Shown one piece after another: positions 8,889 to 18,290 of a DNA stretch of 64,000 nt. The notes beneath the pieces are model-generated. The model was not told the origin of the DNA. It saw nothing but the letters and a program-made list of their open reading frames with translations, and did no database searches. Origin of the DNA: CAVVNP01 sp963800235. Lineage in GTDB: Bacteria > Actinomycetota > Acidimicrobiia > Acidimicrobiales > Iamiaceae. Both the position numbers and the translations under genes were made by a program. The stretch lies in contig CAWDAD010000001.1 in assembly GCA_963800235.1 (NCBI GenBank), positions 1,674,001-1,738,000 on the forward strand. Reading direction: 5' to 3'. The stretch's first letter is position 1; each line of letters opens with the position of its first letter.

Positions 8889-9260
8889 ATGGGCGCGACA
8901 ACCCTGGCACCGGAACCGCTCGACGCGGTCTTCGCGGCGCTGGCCGATCCGACCCGGCGAGCCATCGTCTCGCGGCTGGCGGCGGGCGACGCGACGGTCA
9001 CCGAGCTGGCGGAGCCCTTCGACGTGACGCAGCCGGCCATCTCGAAGCACCTCAAGGTCCTCGAGCACAGCGGCCTGATCACCCGCAGTCGCCGGGCCCA
9101 GTTCCGGCCGTGCCACCTGGAGGTCGCCACCCTGGATTCGACCGTCGGCTGGATCGCGGCGCAGCGCCGGATCTGGGAGGACCGACTCGACCAGCTCGAT
9201 GCGCACCTCGCCTCGCTCCAGGCCGAGGGTGCGGAACCGGACGCGCCGACCGATGCCTGA
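8889..9260 (+). CDS. ArsR-family winged-helix transcriptional regulator
   Basis: A 123-residue winged-helix repressor. It begins DAVFAALADPTRRAIVSRLA, then the recognition helix VTQPAISKHLKVLEHSGLI and the wing. It lacks the Cys metal-site motif (CVC) of true ArsR and has the layout of the regulators that pair with AHSA1/START-domain proteins. The start has a GGAGAGGAG ribosome site. Its last 8 bases overlap the next gene's ATG, so translation is coupled. Confidence 0.88.
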   Translation: MGATTLAPEPLDAVFAALADPTRRAIVSRLAAGDATVTELAEPFDVTQPAISKHLKVLEHSGLITRSRRAQFRPCHLEVATLDSTVGWIAAQRRIWEDRLDQLDAHLASLQAEGAEPDAPTDA

Positions 9261-9720
9261 TCCCCGACCCCCGCTCGACGAGCTCCACGTCGAGCGCGAG
9301 CTCGACGCACCGCGCGACCTGGTCTTCCGGTGCATGACCGAGCCCGCCCACCTGGCGCGCTTCTGGGGGCCGAGGGGCACGAGCACGCCGCTCGAGAGCA
9401 TCACCCTCGACCCCCGACCCGGCGGCGTGTTCGAGACCGTGATGGTCGACGACCGCGACGGGGCGCGCTACCCGACGCGGGCGATCTTCGACACCGTCGA
9501 CGAACCCGAGACCCTGGCCTGGACCGAGACGCACTCGGGCATGCAGGTCACGATCCGCTTCGTCGCCCTCGGCGAGCGGCGCACCCGGGTGCACATCCAC
9601 CAGGTCCACGTCCCCGCCGCCGGCATGGCGCCCGAGGCGCAGGCGGGCTTCCTCACCGCGCTCGACCGGTTCGAGCAGCACCTCGCCCACATCCAGTCCC
9701 ACCCAGGAGAACCGGAATGA
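9253..9720 (+). CDS. SRPBCC / AHSA1-like protein
   Basis: A 155-residue START-like protein. It shows the AHSA1 signature: VERELDAPRDLVFRCMTEPAHLARFWGP near the start, RPGGVFETVM, then TLAWTET and the C-terminal helix. The ATG at 9253 overlaps the end of the regulator gene, and its own TGA overlaps the next ATG (ATGA). ArsR-AHSA1 pairs are common in actinobacteria; the regulator probably controls this protein, whose ligand is unknown. Confidence 0.85.
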   Translation: MPDPRPPLDELHVERELDAPRDLVFRCMTEPAHLARFWGPRGTSTPLESITLDPRPGGVFETVMVDDRDGARYPTRAIFDTVDEPETLAWTETHSGMQVTIRFVALGERRTRVHIHQVHVPAAGMAPEAQAGFLTALDRFEQHLAHIQSHPGEPE

Positions 9721-10355
9721 CCGACACCGAGCACACCGAGCAGGACGCCGAGCAGATCCAAGCCGAGGTGGCGTCGACCTACCTCGCGCTGGCCGACCAG
9801 CTCGAGGGACTGGGCGACGCGGCGTGGGAGACGCCGTCGCTGTGCGACGGCTGGCGGGTCCGCGAGGTCGTCGCCCACGTCACCATGCCGTGCCGGTTCA
9901 CCGAGGACGAGTTCATGGCCGAGCTGCGGGCCAACGACTTCGACTTCGAGCGCCTGTCGAACGCCGTGGCGACCCGCGACGCCGCGCGGCCGACCGCCAC
10001 GCTCCTCGACGACCTCCGATCCGAGGTCCTCCACCGCTGGACGCCGCCCCAGGGCGGAGCTCGGGGCGCCCTGAACCACGCCGTCGTCCACTCGCTCGAC
10101 ATCGCCGTGCCCCTCGACCGCGTCGGGGTGGTCGGCGAGCGAGCCCTCACCCTCGTGCTCGACGACCTCACCCTCGGCGGCGTGCACGCGCACTTCGGCA
10201 CGAGCATCGACGGCCGGCGGCTCGAGGCGACCGACGCCGACTGGTCCTACGGCGCCGGCGATCCGCTCCGCGGCCCGCGGCACCAGCTCGTCCTCGTCCT
10301 GTGCGGGCGCACCCTTCCCCACGACGAGCTCGATGGCGCCGCGCTCGTCGGCTGA
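9717..10355 (+). CDS. Maleylpyruvate isomerase-family (mycothiol-dependent) protein
   Basis: A 212-residue protein of the DinB-like, mycothiol-dependent maleylpyruvate isomerase family. The N-terminal four-helix bundle has the hallmark WETPSLCDGWRVREVVAHV, with the family's metal-ligand His in VVAHV and another in NHAVVHSLDI. The C-terminal ~60 residues match the accessory domain. It is joined to the previous gene by an ATGA overlap. In actinobacteria such proteins use mycothiol, but the exact reaction here is unknown. Confidence 0.8.
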   Translation: MTDTEHTEQDAEQIQAEVASTYLALADQLEGLGDAAWETPSLCDGWRVREVVAHVTMPCRFTEDEFMAELRANDFDFERLSNAVATRDAARPTATLLDDLRSEVLHRWTPPQGGARGALNHAVVHSLDIAVPLDRVGVVGERALTLVLDDLTLGGVHAHFGTSIDGRRLEATDADWSYGAGDPLRGPRHQLVLVLCGRTLPHDELDGAALVG

Positions 10356-10434
10356 CCAGGATCGCCGGAATCCGAGGCCGGGAGCGCGGGCCACGAGCCC
10401 GCCGACACCGCAGCAGCAGCAGGAGGAGACGACG

Positions 10435-10794
10435 ATGATCGAGCCCCGACGCTTCGCCACGGCGTGGATCGAGGCGTGGAACGTCCGCGACGTCGAGGCG
10501 GTGCTCGCCCACTACGCCGACGACGTCGTCTTCACGTCCCCGACCGCCGCGCGGGTGGTGCCGGAGAGCGACGGCGTGATCCGGGGCAAGGACGCGCTGC
10601 GCCGGTACTGGACCCGGGCGCTCGACGGACACCCGGACCTCCGGTTCGAGCTCCTCGACGTCTACGCCGGCGTCGAGACCGTGGCGCTCCGCTACCGGAA
10701 CCAGGCCGGCGCCCGGGTCGTCGAGGTCATGACCTTCCGCGACGGGCTGATCGCCGTCGGCCACGCGACCCACGTGGTGGGCGGACGTCCCTAG
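10435..10794 (+). CDS. SnoaL-like / NTF2-fold protein
   Basis: A 119-residue NTF2-like protein. The first helix WIEAWNVRDVEAVLAHYADDVVF and the strand VIRGKDALRRYWTRAL are typical of the SnoaL-2 group. The ATG at 10435 has AGGAGGAG about 7 bases upstream. It is the last gene of the regulator operon, separated by 79 bp. Function unknown. Confidence 0.8.
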   Translation: MIEPRRFATAWIEAWNVRDVEAVLAHYADDVVFTSPTAARVVPESDGVIRGKDALRRYWTRALDGHPDLRFELLDVYAGVETVALRYRNQAGARVVEVMTFRDGLIAVGHATHVVGGRP

Positions 10795-10812
10795 CGACCG
10801 GGCCGGCGCGGC

Positions 10813-12192
10813 TCACCAGGTCACCACGCTCGTCCTCGCGTCGGCCAGGACCTCGTCGCGGTCCTCGGCCAGCACGAACCCGGCGGCGACGGCGGTGTCC
10901 AGGGCCTGCTCGTAGGCGGCGACGTACGCCGCTCGCGACGGGTACCGGGCCCGCAGCTCGGCGGGTGGGATGGGCAGGGTGCGCCCGAACAGCAGGCACA
11001 CGTGGCTGGCACCGGGCGCGCCGAGCCCCGAGAGCACCTCGGCCGGCGCGTCGACGCACGGCGTCCGGACACCGCCCCGGGCGAGGCCGAGGTCGTCGGT
11101 GCCGAACGACAGGGCACTGCGCCCCTGCGAGGGATCGCCCTCCACGACCAGGCGGTCGGCGACCGGTGGTGCCGGCCCGCCGCCGGCCCAAGTGTCCAGG
11201 TGGCGCAGGGCGCTGCGGACCACGAACCGCTGCTGGCCCCGGTTCACGGGGTCGGGGCAGCCGAGGAGGCTCTCGAAGTCCCCGATCAGCGACCGGTCGA
11301 CGTGGGCCGAGCCCGCCACCTCCCACAGCCGCAGCCGCTCGCGGTCGGGCTGGCGCGCGGGGAACGAGTACAGGTGGCCGAGGACGTCGGTCTCGGTCTG
11401 GAGCACCAGGACGGGGACGTCGAGGTCGTCGCGGATCCGCACCGCCGGGTCCTCCCGGCCGACCTCGAGGTCGACGCCGCCATCCCGGTCGCCGAGCGGC
11501 ATGGGTGGACCGCCCCGGCTGTGGACGAGGAAGCCGTCGAAGGCGCCGGCGAGGGGCTGGACCCCGTCGAGGTAGGTCGTCAGCGCGTAGGCGGACTGCG
11601 ACTCGCCCACCGCCAGGAGCCGGTCGACCCCACGGCCACCGACCGGTCGACCGTCGCCCGCGACCGCCGCCGCGGCCCGGGTGAAGATGTCGAAGCAGAA
11701 GGCGTCGCCCGGGTGGCGGAGGTCGGCGTAGCGCTGCGGGTCGGCGTCCTGCAGCGCCGGCAGGGTGACGCCCCCCACGTCGACCAGCGCCGGTGCCGGG
11801 ACGACGCCGGCCCATTGGGCGGACACGCCGACCCAGGTGTGGCCGGCCCGGACGATCTCGGGGCCCGCGAAGCCGAAGACGGGCGCGGCGTCGGCTCCGC
11901 TGCTGACGTTCAGCCACTCGACGACGACGCTGCCGCTGCACCGCGCCGGATCGGCGGGCGCGCGCACCACGACCCGGGTGGCGAAGCCGGCCCGGTCGAC
12001 CACCTGCAGGTCCCACCGGCCGTCGGCGCCGAGGGGACCTGGCGAGCGGTAGGCCTCGGCGGTGCCGGCGCATCGCCACTCGGACTGCACGTAGCCGGCC
12101 GCCGCGAGGTCGACGTCGGCCAGGGAGCCGGTGAGCACCGCCCGGTCGCCGTCGGGCATCGGCTCGAGCGTGGTCGGGACCTCAGGGATCAC
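10813..12192 (-). CDS. Alpha/beta hydrolase domain-containing protein (Abhydrolase_10-like)
   Basis: A 459-residue alpha/beta hydrolase. The nucleophile elbow is GESQSA near residue 190, and the C-terminus LFGRTLPIPPAELRARYP is characteristic of the actinobacterial family with this long C-terminal cap. No signal peptide is visible from the GTG chosen at 12192; further upstream the frame is only a shadow. It converges with the NTF2-like gene. It is probably an esterase or lactonase; the substrate is unknown. Confidence 0.75.
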   Translation of the reverse strand: MIPEVPTTLEPMPDGDRAVLTGSLADVDLAAAGYVQSEWRCAGTAEAYRSPGPLGADGRWDLQVVDRAGFATRVVVRAPADPARCSGSVVVEWLNVSSGADAAPVFGFAGPEIVRAGHTWVGVSAQWAGVVPAPALVDVGGVTLPALQDADPQRYADLRHPGDAFCFDIFTRAAAAVAGDGRPVGGRGVDRLLAVGESQSAYALTTYLDGVQPLAGAFDGFLVHSRGGPPMPLGDRDGGVDLEVGREDPAVRIRDDLDVPVLVLQTETDVLGHLYSFPARQPDRERLRLWEVAGSAHVDRSLIGDFESLLGCPDPVNRGQQRFVVRSALRHLDTWAGGGPAPPVADRLVVEGDPSQGRSALSFGTDDLGLARGGVRTPCVDAPAEVLSGLGAPGASHVCLLFGRTLPIPPAELRARYPSRAAYVAAYEQALDTAVAAGFVLAEDRDEVLADARTSVVTW

Positions 12193-12223
12193 GCGGGGGC
12201 TCCTCGTCGTGGGACGGTGGCCC

Positions 12224-12706
12224 TCAGCCCGCCGCCCGCTTCGACGGCGTCGAGGAGGCCGGGCGCCCGGTCGATCGAGAGGAACGCCACGCCCGCCAGG
12301 CGCCCGTGGACCAGAGGGCCCACGCCACGAGCAGAGGCTGGAAGGGCAGCCGCAGCGCCCGCTTGACGTCGGTGTCGAGGCCGAAGGCGTCGGTGCCCTC
12401 GACGAGCTGGGCGACGTTGCCGGGGAAGACCACCACGAAGAACCCGGCGACCACCCACCCGACGGCCGTGCGACGGCGGCGCGCCAGCAGGAGCACCGTC
12501 CCCAGGGCCAGCTCGACGACACCGGACGCGACGACCACGACGTCGGGGTCGGCCGGGAACCAGTCCGGGACCTGCGCCTGGAACTCCTGGCGCTGCGCGG
12601 TGAGGTGGCCGGTGCCGGCGACGAGCAGGGCGCCGCCGAGCGCCCACCGTCCGATGGTGCGGATGCGGTCGTCGTCCACGTCGGTGCTCCTGGTTCGATG
12701 GGGCAT
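12224..12706 (-). CDS. DoxX-like membrane protein
   Basis: A 160-residue protein with four hydrophobic segments (ALGGALLVAGTGHL, VVVVASGVVELALGTVLLLA, VGWVVAGFFVVVFPGNVAQL, LRLPFQPLLVAWALW). The GTGHL and FPGNVAQ motifs are typical of the DoxX/YphA-like group. It lies 31 bp upstream of the alpha/beta hydrolase on the same strand. Function unknown; relatives are linked to redox or membrane stress. Confidence 0.7.
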   Translation of the reverse strand: MPHRTRSTDVDDDRIRTIGRWALGGALLVAGTGHLTAQRQEFQAQVPDWFPADPDVVVVASGVVELALGTVLLLARRRRTAVGWVVAGFFVVVFPGNVAQLVEGTDAFGLDTDVKRALRLPFQPLLVAWALWSTGAWRAWRSSRSTGRPASSTPSKRAAG

Positions 12707-12911
12707 CCGACCCTACGTGGCCGGCGGACGTCCGGCAGGACGAGGCCATCACCACCTCCTCGACGAGCTGGGCGCGACATCGGACCGCCAGAAGCTCGCT
12801 CGCGTGGCGACGGCCCGTACGAGAGGCGACGGGCAGCTGCGGCGATCGCGGCACGACGGCCTAGGTTCGGCGGCGACCGCCACGACGTTCGTGCGATCAG
12901 AAGGGGACGAG

Positions 12912-14209
12912 ATGCGAGCCAGCGAGCCTCGATCGGGGCGTCGGGCCGCGGTGATCGGAGCCTTCGTGCTGCTGGTGGCCACCCTCGGCTGCAGCTCGAG
13001 CGGACCGGCGGCATCGGACGGGAGCGGCACACCGCACGACTCCACCGCCGCCGCCCCACCCGCCGGGACGAGCCCTCGGTCGATCCGGCCCTCCGAGCCA
13101 AGCTGGAGAAGCTGGCCGAGGACGCCATGGGGACCTACGACCTCCGGGCGCTGATCGTGCGGGTCACCAAGGGCGGCAGGAACGTCTACACCGGTGCCCT
13201 GGGGACCTCGATGACGGGGGTGCCGGCCACGCCCGACATGCACGTCCGCAACGGGGCGTTCGCCTTCACCTACATCGGCGAGATCTTCTCCCAGCTCGTC
13301 GACCAGAAGAAGGTCTCGCTCGACGACAAGCTCTCGACGTGGCTTCCCGACCTCCCCAACGCCGCCAAGGTGACCATCAGGGAGCTGCTCGACCACACCT
13401 CGGGCTACGCCGACTACGTGTACACCGACGCCCTCATCCGTGGCACCGAGGCGGACCCCTTCCGCCAGTGGAGCGGTGACGAGCTGATCAAGATCGGCAC
13501 CAGCGAGCCCATCCAGTTCGAGCCGGGAACCAACTGGGCGTACTCGCACACCAACTACGTCATCCTCGGCAAGGTGCTCGAGAAGCTCCTCGGCAGGCCC
13601 ATGCCCGAGATCATGGACACCTACATCATCAAGCCGATGGGGCTCACCAACACCTCGAGCAACGGCAACACCCCGGCCGTGCCCGAACCGGCGCTGCACA
13701 CGTTCAGCTCGGAGCGGCGCGAGACCCTCGGGGTGCCCGCGGGCGTGCCGTTCACCGAGGAGTCCACCTACTGGAACCCGTCGTGGACCACCGCCGAGGG
13801 TGCGGTCCAGACCAGCGACGTCTACGACATCACCAGGTCGATGGAGGTGGTCGGCAGCGGTGAGCTGGTGTCGAAGGCGACCTACCACGCGCAGACCGGC
13901 AAGCTCCTGGCCGGCTTCGGCAGCAAGGACCCCAGCGGCAGGTGCCCGGCCTGCCAGCCGCTGACCGAGGAGAAGTCCTACGGCCTCGGCGTCCTGCTGG
14001 TCGGGCCCTGGATCGCCCAGATCAAGAGCTACGCCGGCTCCGGCACCACCGGCGGCTACCTGCCCTCGGGCACGTACGCGATCACCGTGATCACCACCTA
14101 CGACCCTGCCGCGTTCGACGACTCCGGCGCCGCGAAGAACTCCAGCTCCACCATCTTCGGCGAGCTGGCCACCGCCGTCGCCCCCGACGAGGCGCCCCCG
14201 CCGATGTGA
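12912..14209 (+). pseudogene. Frameshifted lipoprotein with a degenerate beta-lactamase fold
   Basis: The ATG at 12912 opens a lipoprotein signal (GAFVLLVATLGCSSSG, lipobox LGC) in one frame, while the body, about 375 residues of a penicillin-binding/beta-lactamase fold, lies in another frame. Adding one G to the GGG at 13065-13067 joins them smoothly (APPAG then DEPSVDPALRAKLEK). This is a recent frameshift or a sequencing error. The fold also lacks catalytic residues: the SxxK position reads NGAF, the YxN position reads YSH, and the HxG position has no His, so the intact form would bind rather than hydrolyse. ELLDHTSGYADYV and GYLPSG show the family. Confidence 0.75.
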
Positions 14210-14230
14210 AGCCCGGCGACGCCCGCGTCG

Positions 14231-16969
14231 TCAGCCGGCCAGGCAGGTGAACCCCGAGCTGGTGGCCAGGGCCGGCGACACCTCGCCCAGGTCGAACAGC
14301 CCCTCGGGCCGCGGGTGCTCGTCGCCGAAGCGCCGCACCGCCGCCGCCAGCTCCGCCTTGCCGACCATGCGGGTCAGCACGTCGGCGACGTGCTGCTCCA
14401 CGGCCTGATCGTCGGGATCCCGGGCCGCCAGGTCCTTGGCGGCGGTGTCGGCCAGCTCACCGATCTGCGCATCGGTGAGCCCGAGGGCCTGCAACGCCGC
14501 CACCCCCTGGGCCGAGCGCTGCTCGACCAGGGCCAGGTGGGCCTTCACCTCGGCCGGGGCGGACGGCAGCGCCGCCTGCACCTGGCGGGCCACCAAGGGC
14601 GCCATGGTCAGGTCGGGGCGCAGCACCTGGCCCGGCGGCGCGCCGATGCTCGACAGCGCCCAGGTGACGATGGGTGAGAGGGTCGACCCCACGGTGGCGC
14701 AGAAGACGCCCGGGTCGCCGCCGGTCAGGGTGGTGATGGGCGTGGGCTGCGACAGCAACGAGACGCCCGGCTCGGCGTCGGGGGCGCCGCCCCTCGGCGG
14801 AGGCGGCGGGGCCGCCTGCTCCGAGCCACGGGTGCCTGACCGCTTGATCCCCCGCAGGTCGCTGAGCAAGGTCCGGTTGAGCGCGGCGACGGTCTTCACC
14901 ACCGCGCTCTTCTCGGCGAAGTCGACCGCCACCACGTTCGGGATCAGGCCCCGCTGCTTCGCGCACTGCTCGATCCGCTTGGTCAGCGCCGCCCGGGAGT
15001 TGACCTTGGCCGCCGCCGCCGGGTCCGGTGGTGAGTCGGCCACCCAGTGGTTGACGAGGAAGAGCGGCGCGTCGGACGGACCCCGGTTGGGCGCGCAGGT
15101 GAACGCCTTGGCGTCGGCGAAGGAGTAGGGCGTCTCCTGGAACCACTGGTAGGCCGAGCCGTACCAGGCCGGTGCCCCGGGCCCACCCTTCTCGGCCAGC
15201 ACCAACAGGTTGTGGCGCGACTGGATCAGATCGCCCAGCGTCGGGATCTGCTCGCCCGGGTGCAGCGTGTACGCCCGCTGGTCCAGCCCGGACCGGCGGA
15301 TGGCGGCGGCGGTGTCGGCCGGGGTGGTCGCGTCCTGGATCACCAGCATCAGCACCTCGTTCGGGTGCTCGTCCAGGAAGGACCGGACCTCGCCGAGCGC
15401 CTCCTCGAAGGGCACCGCGCCGAGCTCGCAGTAGTTGTGGCACAAGTAGATGCCTCGCTTCGCCCCGGCCGCGGGCGGCGCCTGCTTGGAGAGCTCCTCG
15501 GCGCGGGCGGCGATGGCCGGGTCGATGTCGTCGCCGGGGGGTGCCTTCAGCTCGGCGGCCCGGTCGGTGATCACGATCGGCGTGCGGCTGCCCGGGAGCT
15601 GGGCCGACGAGGGCACGCCGTAGTGGGTGTCGATGAACAGGGCCCGCACGCCGGCGTCGAGCTGGTCGCCGATCGTGCCGATCTGCTCGGCGAACAGGAA
15701 CCCCGGGTACAGCGCGGACGACATCGAGTTGTGGCTGCCCGGGAACATGGCCAGGTTGAGCGGCAGGTCGCACAGCGACTGGGCGCCGTTGCACTCGGGC
15801 TTGCCCGCCGCCTCGGCCCGGGTGGCGGTCCGCTCGGTGAACACCACCAGCCCAGCCGCCATCAGGCCGGTGAGCACGACGAAGGAGGTGGCCAGCACGG
15901 CCAGCCGTCGCCGCCGGTAGGTCCGGGTGCGGGACGTTGGCGCCACCACCCGTTGGGCCAGGCTCAGCAGCTCCGTGGTGCCCGCGTAGGTGAGCAGCAG
16001 GCCGAGCCCCACCACCATCGTCCGCAGCCAGAAGTCGACCTCGGTCACCACCAACAGCCCGACGAAGATCCCGGCGACGCCGAGACCGACGGTTCCGCGG
16101 GTCGTGGCTCGCCGGCGCTCGACCCAGCGTCGCACCGCCGCCACCATGGCGCTCGGGTCGAAGCGGTGACCGGCATCGGTCGATGCCGCGGCCGCCACCA
16201 CCGCGCCGTAGCCGGCCACCCACAGGCCGGTGGTCAGCAGGTCACGCAGCGCGCCCGACAACCCGGCCCCGACGGCATCGGAGAGGCGGGGATCGCTGAT
16301 CGAGCGGCGGACCAGGAACACCGCGAGCTGCACGACGGCGGCGGTGAGCAACCCGCCGGCCACGATGCCCCACCCGACCCGGCGCACGCCCCGGCGGCGG
16401 TCCTCGGCCAGCGCCACCGATGCGGCACCGAGGACCACCGCGCCCAGGAGGCCGCCCCCGGCCAGGTTCCCGGCGATGTCGTCGAGGGACCAGATGCGCA
16501 GCTTGGCCAGGCGGTGGGTGGTGTCGGCCAGGCTGTTGCCCAGAGAGCCGTTGAAGCTCTGGCCCTTCGACGCGGTCGCCGGCAGCTGCAGGTTGCTGAC
16601 GATGATGTCCACCGAGTCCGACAGGTCGAGCGACGCCCCGTTCGGGTTCGACGACAACAGGGACTTGTGCACCTGGTACACCGCGGTGCGGAAGATCGAC
16701 CGGAAGGTGTCGGTGTCGACCACCGCCTCGACCGCGACCTGGAAGGCGGGACGGAAGTCGACGGCCTGCTTGTTGCCGCTGCGGGCGAGCTGCTCGGTGA
16801 GGCGCGCCGCCAGCTCGCGGCGGACCGTCGGGTCGTCGAGCAGCTCGACCGCCCGGTTGCTGAACGACGAGCTCTCGTAGAGCGTGCTGCGAGCCCAGTT
16901 GGCGATCAGGCCGATCGGCAGGAGCACCACCGCCAGCCCGAGCAGGAGCCGCCCGGCATACCGACGCAT
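14231..16969 (-). CDS. Multi-TM protein with PI-PLC X-like phosphodiesterase domain
   Basis: About 912 residues. An N-terminal membrane helix (LLLGLAVVLLPIGLIANW) precedes an extracytoplasmic segment and then about six more membrane helices up to residue ~390. The second half resembles the TIM-barrel X domain of phosphatidylinositol-specific phospholipase C: MFPGSHNSM and YLCHNYCELG supply two catalytic-type His, with HPNEVLMLVIQDAT further on. A long C-terminal helical tail follows. It should act outside the membrane on a phosphodiester lipid or glycan. The start is uncertain: GTG codons upstream (near 17014) follow GAGGGGGAG and would add ~15 residues. It lies directly after the lipoprotein hydrolase gene. 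Confidence 0.7.
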   Translation of the reverse strand: MRRYAGRLLLGLAVVLLPIGLIANWARSTLYESSSFSNRAVELLDDPTVRRELAARLTEQLARSGNKQAVDFRPAFQVAVEAVVDTDTFRSIFRTAVYQVHKSLLSSNPNGASLDLSDSVDIIVSNLQLPATASKGQSFNGSLGNSLADTTHRLAKLRIWSLDDIAGNLAGGGLLGAVVLGAASVALAEDRRRGVRRVGWGIVAGGLLTAAVVQLAVFLVRRSISDPRLSDAVGAGLSGALRDLLTTGLWVAGYGAVVAAAASTDAGHRFDPSAMVAAVRRWVERRRATTRGTVGLGVAGIFVGLLVVTEVDFWLRTMVVGLGLLLTYAGTTELLSLAQRVVAPTSRTRTYRRRRLAVLATSFVVLTGLMAAGLVVFTERTATRAEAAGKPECNGAQSLCDLPLNLAMFPGSHNSMSSALYPGFLFAEQIGTIGDQLDAGVRALFIDTHYGVPSSAQLPGSRTPIVITDRAAELKAPPGDDIDPAIAARAEELSKQAPPAAGAKRGIYLCHNYCELGAVPFEEALGEVRSFLDEHPNEVLMLVIQDATTPADTAAAIRRSGLDQRAYTLHPGEQIPTLGDLIQSRHNLLVLAEKGGPGAPAWYGSAYQWFQETPYSFADAKAFTCAPNRGPSDAPLFLVNHWVADSPPDPAAAAKVNSRAALTKRIEQCAKQRGLIPNVVAVDFAEKSAVVKTVAALNRTLLSDLRGIKRSGTRGSEQAAPPPPPRGGAPDAEPGVSLLSQPTPITTLTGGDPGVFCATVGSTLSPIVTWALSSIGAPPGQVLRPDLTMAPLVARQVQAALPSAPAEVKAHLALVEQRSAQGVAALQALGLTDAQIGELADTAAKDLAARDPDDQAVEQHVADVLTRMVGKAELAAAVRRFGDEHPRPEGLFDLGEVSPALATSSGFTCLAG

Positions 16970-17024
16970 GCGGGATCCGTTCAGGATCGTCCCCTGGGGC
17001 CCGTGCCGGACCACCAGCTCCCCC

Positions 17025-18071
17025 TCACGAGTGGGGCCTCGATCGCACCCGGTCGACGAGATCGTGGATCGAGTCGATGACCAGCTTCGGGTTGTCGAGG
17101 TGGATGTAGTGGGAGGCGTTCGTCCTGCTGACGTGCCGCCCCTCAGGGAACTTCTCGGCGAACGTGTCCTGCGCCTCGAGCTGCGACGCCCACAGCGCAT
17201 CGGTGAAGTCCTTGGTCACGAACGCCGGCAGCGTTCCTGACGCGTGACCGGCGTCGATCACCTCGGCGGTGAACGGCCACCGGTCGGCCGTCAGCACGAT
17301 GACCGGGACCGTCGGCATCGGCGGCGCCGCCCGCAGCTCCGGGACGACCGCCGACGTGTAGAAGGTCTCCTCCGATCCGGGCGGCCGGCCCTGCGACACC
17401 GGGTCGTTCAGCTTCTCGAAGTTCGCCACCTGGTCCGGCGTGAGGCCGTCGCCCAGGTCCTCGCTCAACGCGTCGTCGAAGACGACCGCGGCGACCTCCG
17501 CCGGGTGGGCTCCAGCGAAGAGCCGGACGATGGGACCGCCGAGCGAATGGCCGACCAGCACGAACGGCCCGGCCTCGTGGGCCGAGGACAGCAGCCGAGC
17601 GAGGTCGGCGGCGGAGTCCTGCACCGTGGCCGGCGTCGGCACCGGGGTCGACCGGCTCAGCTCGTACCCCGACCCGTCGGCCTTCTCGGTCGCCGTCCCC
17701 GGACGGTCGTACGCGCACACCCGGGTGAACCTGGCCACACCGGGGAACACCGCCCGACCCGGCCGGGGTGGCTCGTCACTCGTCGTCATCCAGGTGTCCG
17801 CGCGGTCACCGAGGCCCGCCACCAGGACCACCGTCGGGCTCCCGCTGCCTCGGCACACCAGGTAGATGGAGCGCCCGTTTCCCAGGTCGACGGGACCGGC
17901 GACGTCGCGCTGGGCGGCACCAGAGCCGGCCTTGGCGTCGCGCCCGCCGTCGCCACCCGCCTGGGGGGCGGTGGCGGCCGAGCTGCACCCGGCCAGCAGC
18001 ACTGCGACGACGAGCCCGCCGATCACCGAGGGCCGACCACGCCGACCAGACGCAGGCGGGCGCTTCGACAC
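17025..18071 (-). CDS. Alpha/beta hydrolase lipoprotein
   Basis: 348 residues with a lipoprotein signal: VIGGLVVAVLLAGCSS, lipobox LLAGC at about residue 28. The hydrolase domain has the elbow GHSLGG (nucleophile Ser) and the oxyanion region VLVAGLGDRADTW; the terminal His is probably in NASHYIHLDN. It should be anchored on the outer face of the membrane. The PLC-like membrane protein follows on the same strand with almost no gap, so the two extracytoplasmic hydrolases may act on the same lipid-type substrates (inference). Confidence 0.85.
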   Translation of the reverse strand: MSKRPPASGRRGRPSVIGGLVVAVLLAGCSSAATAPQAGGDGGRDAKAGSGAAQRDVAGPVDLGNGRSIYLVCRGSGSPTVVLVAGLGDRADTWMTTSDEPPRPGRAVFPGVARFTRVCAYDRPGTATEKADGSGYELSRSTPVPTPATVQDSAADLARLLSSAHEAGPFVLVGHSLGGPIVRLFAGAHPAEVAAVVFDDALSEDLGDGLTPDQVANFEKLNDPVSQGRPPGSEETFYTSAVVPELRAAPPMPTVPVIVLTADRWPFTAEVIDAGHASGTLPAFVTKDFTDALWASQLEAQDTFAEKFPEGRHVSRTNASHYIHLDNPKLVIDSIHDLVDRVRSRPHS

Positions 18072-18185
18072 CGGGCGACCCTAGAGCGGAACGCGGTCAG
18101 CGCGACGATCGTCGGCACGGCCACGCCAGGTAGTGGGACGGACCGCACGAGGCCCTCCACCAGCGAGGGCCTCTGACCTGCGTGT

Positions 18186-18235
18186 TCGTTGGTGGCGGGG
18201 GCAGGATTTGAACCTGCGACCTTCGGGTCATGAGC
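18186..18235. repeat. Left island end: direct repeat of the tRNA-fMet 3' half (att site)
   Basis: 50 bp identical at 47 positions to 29542-29591. It holds the anticodon loop (CAT), T arm and CCA end of an initiator tRNA on the minus strand but no 5' half. One difference pair is a covarying T-stem base pair (A-T here, G-C at the right copy), so both halves come from working tRNAs. This is the classic displaced tRNA fragment left by integration. Confidence 0.88.
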
Positions 18236-18269
18236 GATTCGAACCCGATACAGCCAGTGTCGCCGAATG

Positions 18270-18290
18270 CTGCTCAGTGCCCCTGAGCAG
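18270..18290. terminator. Perfect 8-bp hairpin at the left island margin
   Basis: CTGCTCAG and CTGAGCAG pair around the loop TGCCC, 130 bp beyond the stop of the cation-efflux gene. No T tract follows on either strand, so a terminator role is only possible. The rest of 18236-18421 holds nothing recognisable. Confidence 0.35.

Noticed and set aside
18236..18249. GATTCGAACCCGAT next to the left att repeat, looking like another tRNA T loop
   Set aside because: No stems, acceptor or anticodon arm around it; probably chance or a trace too short to judge.
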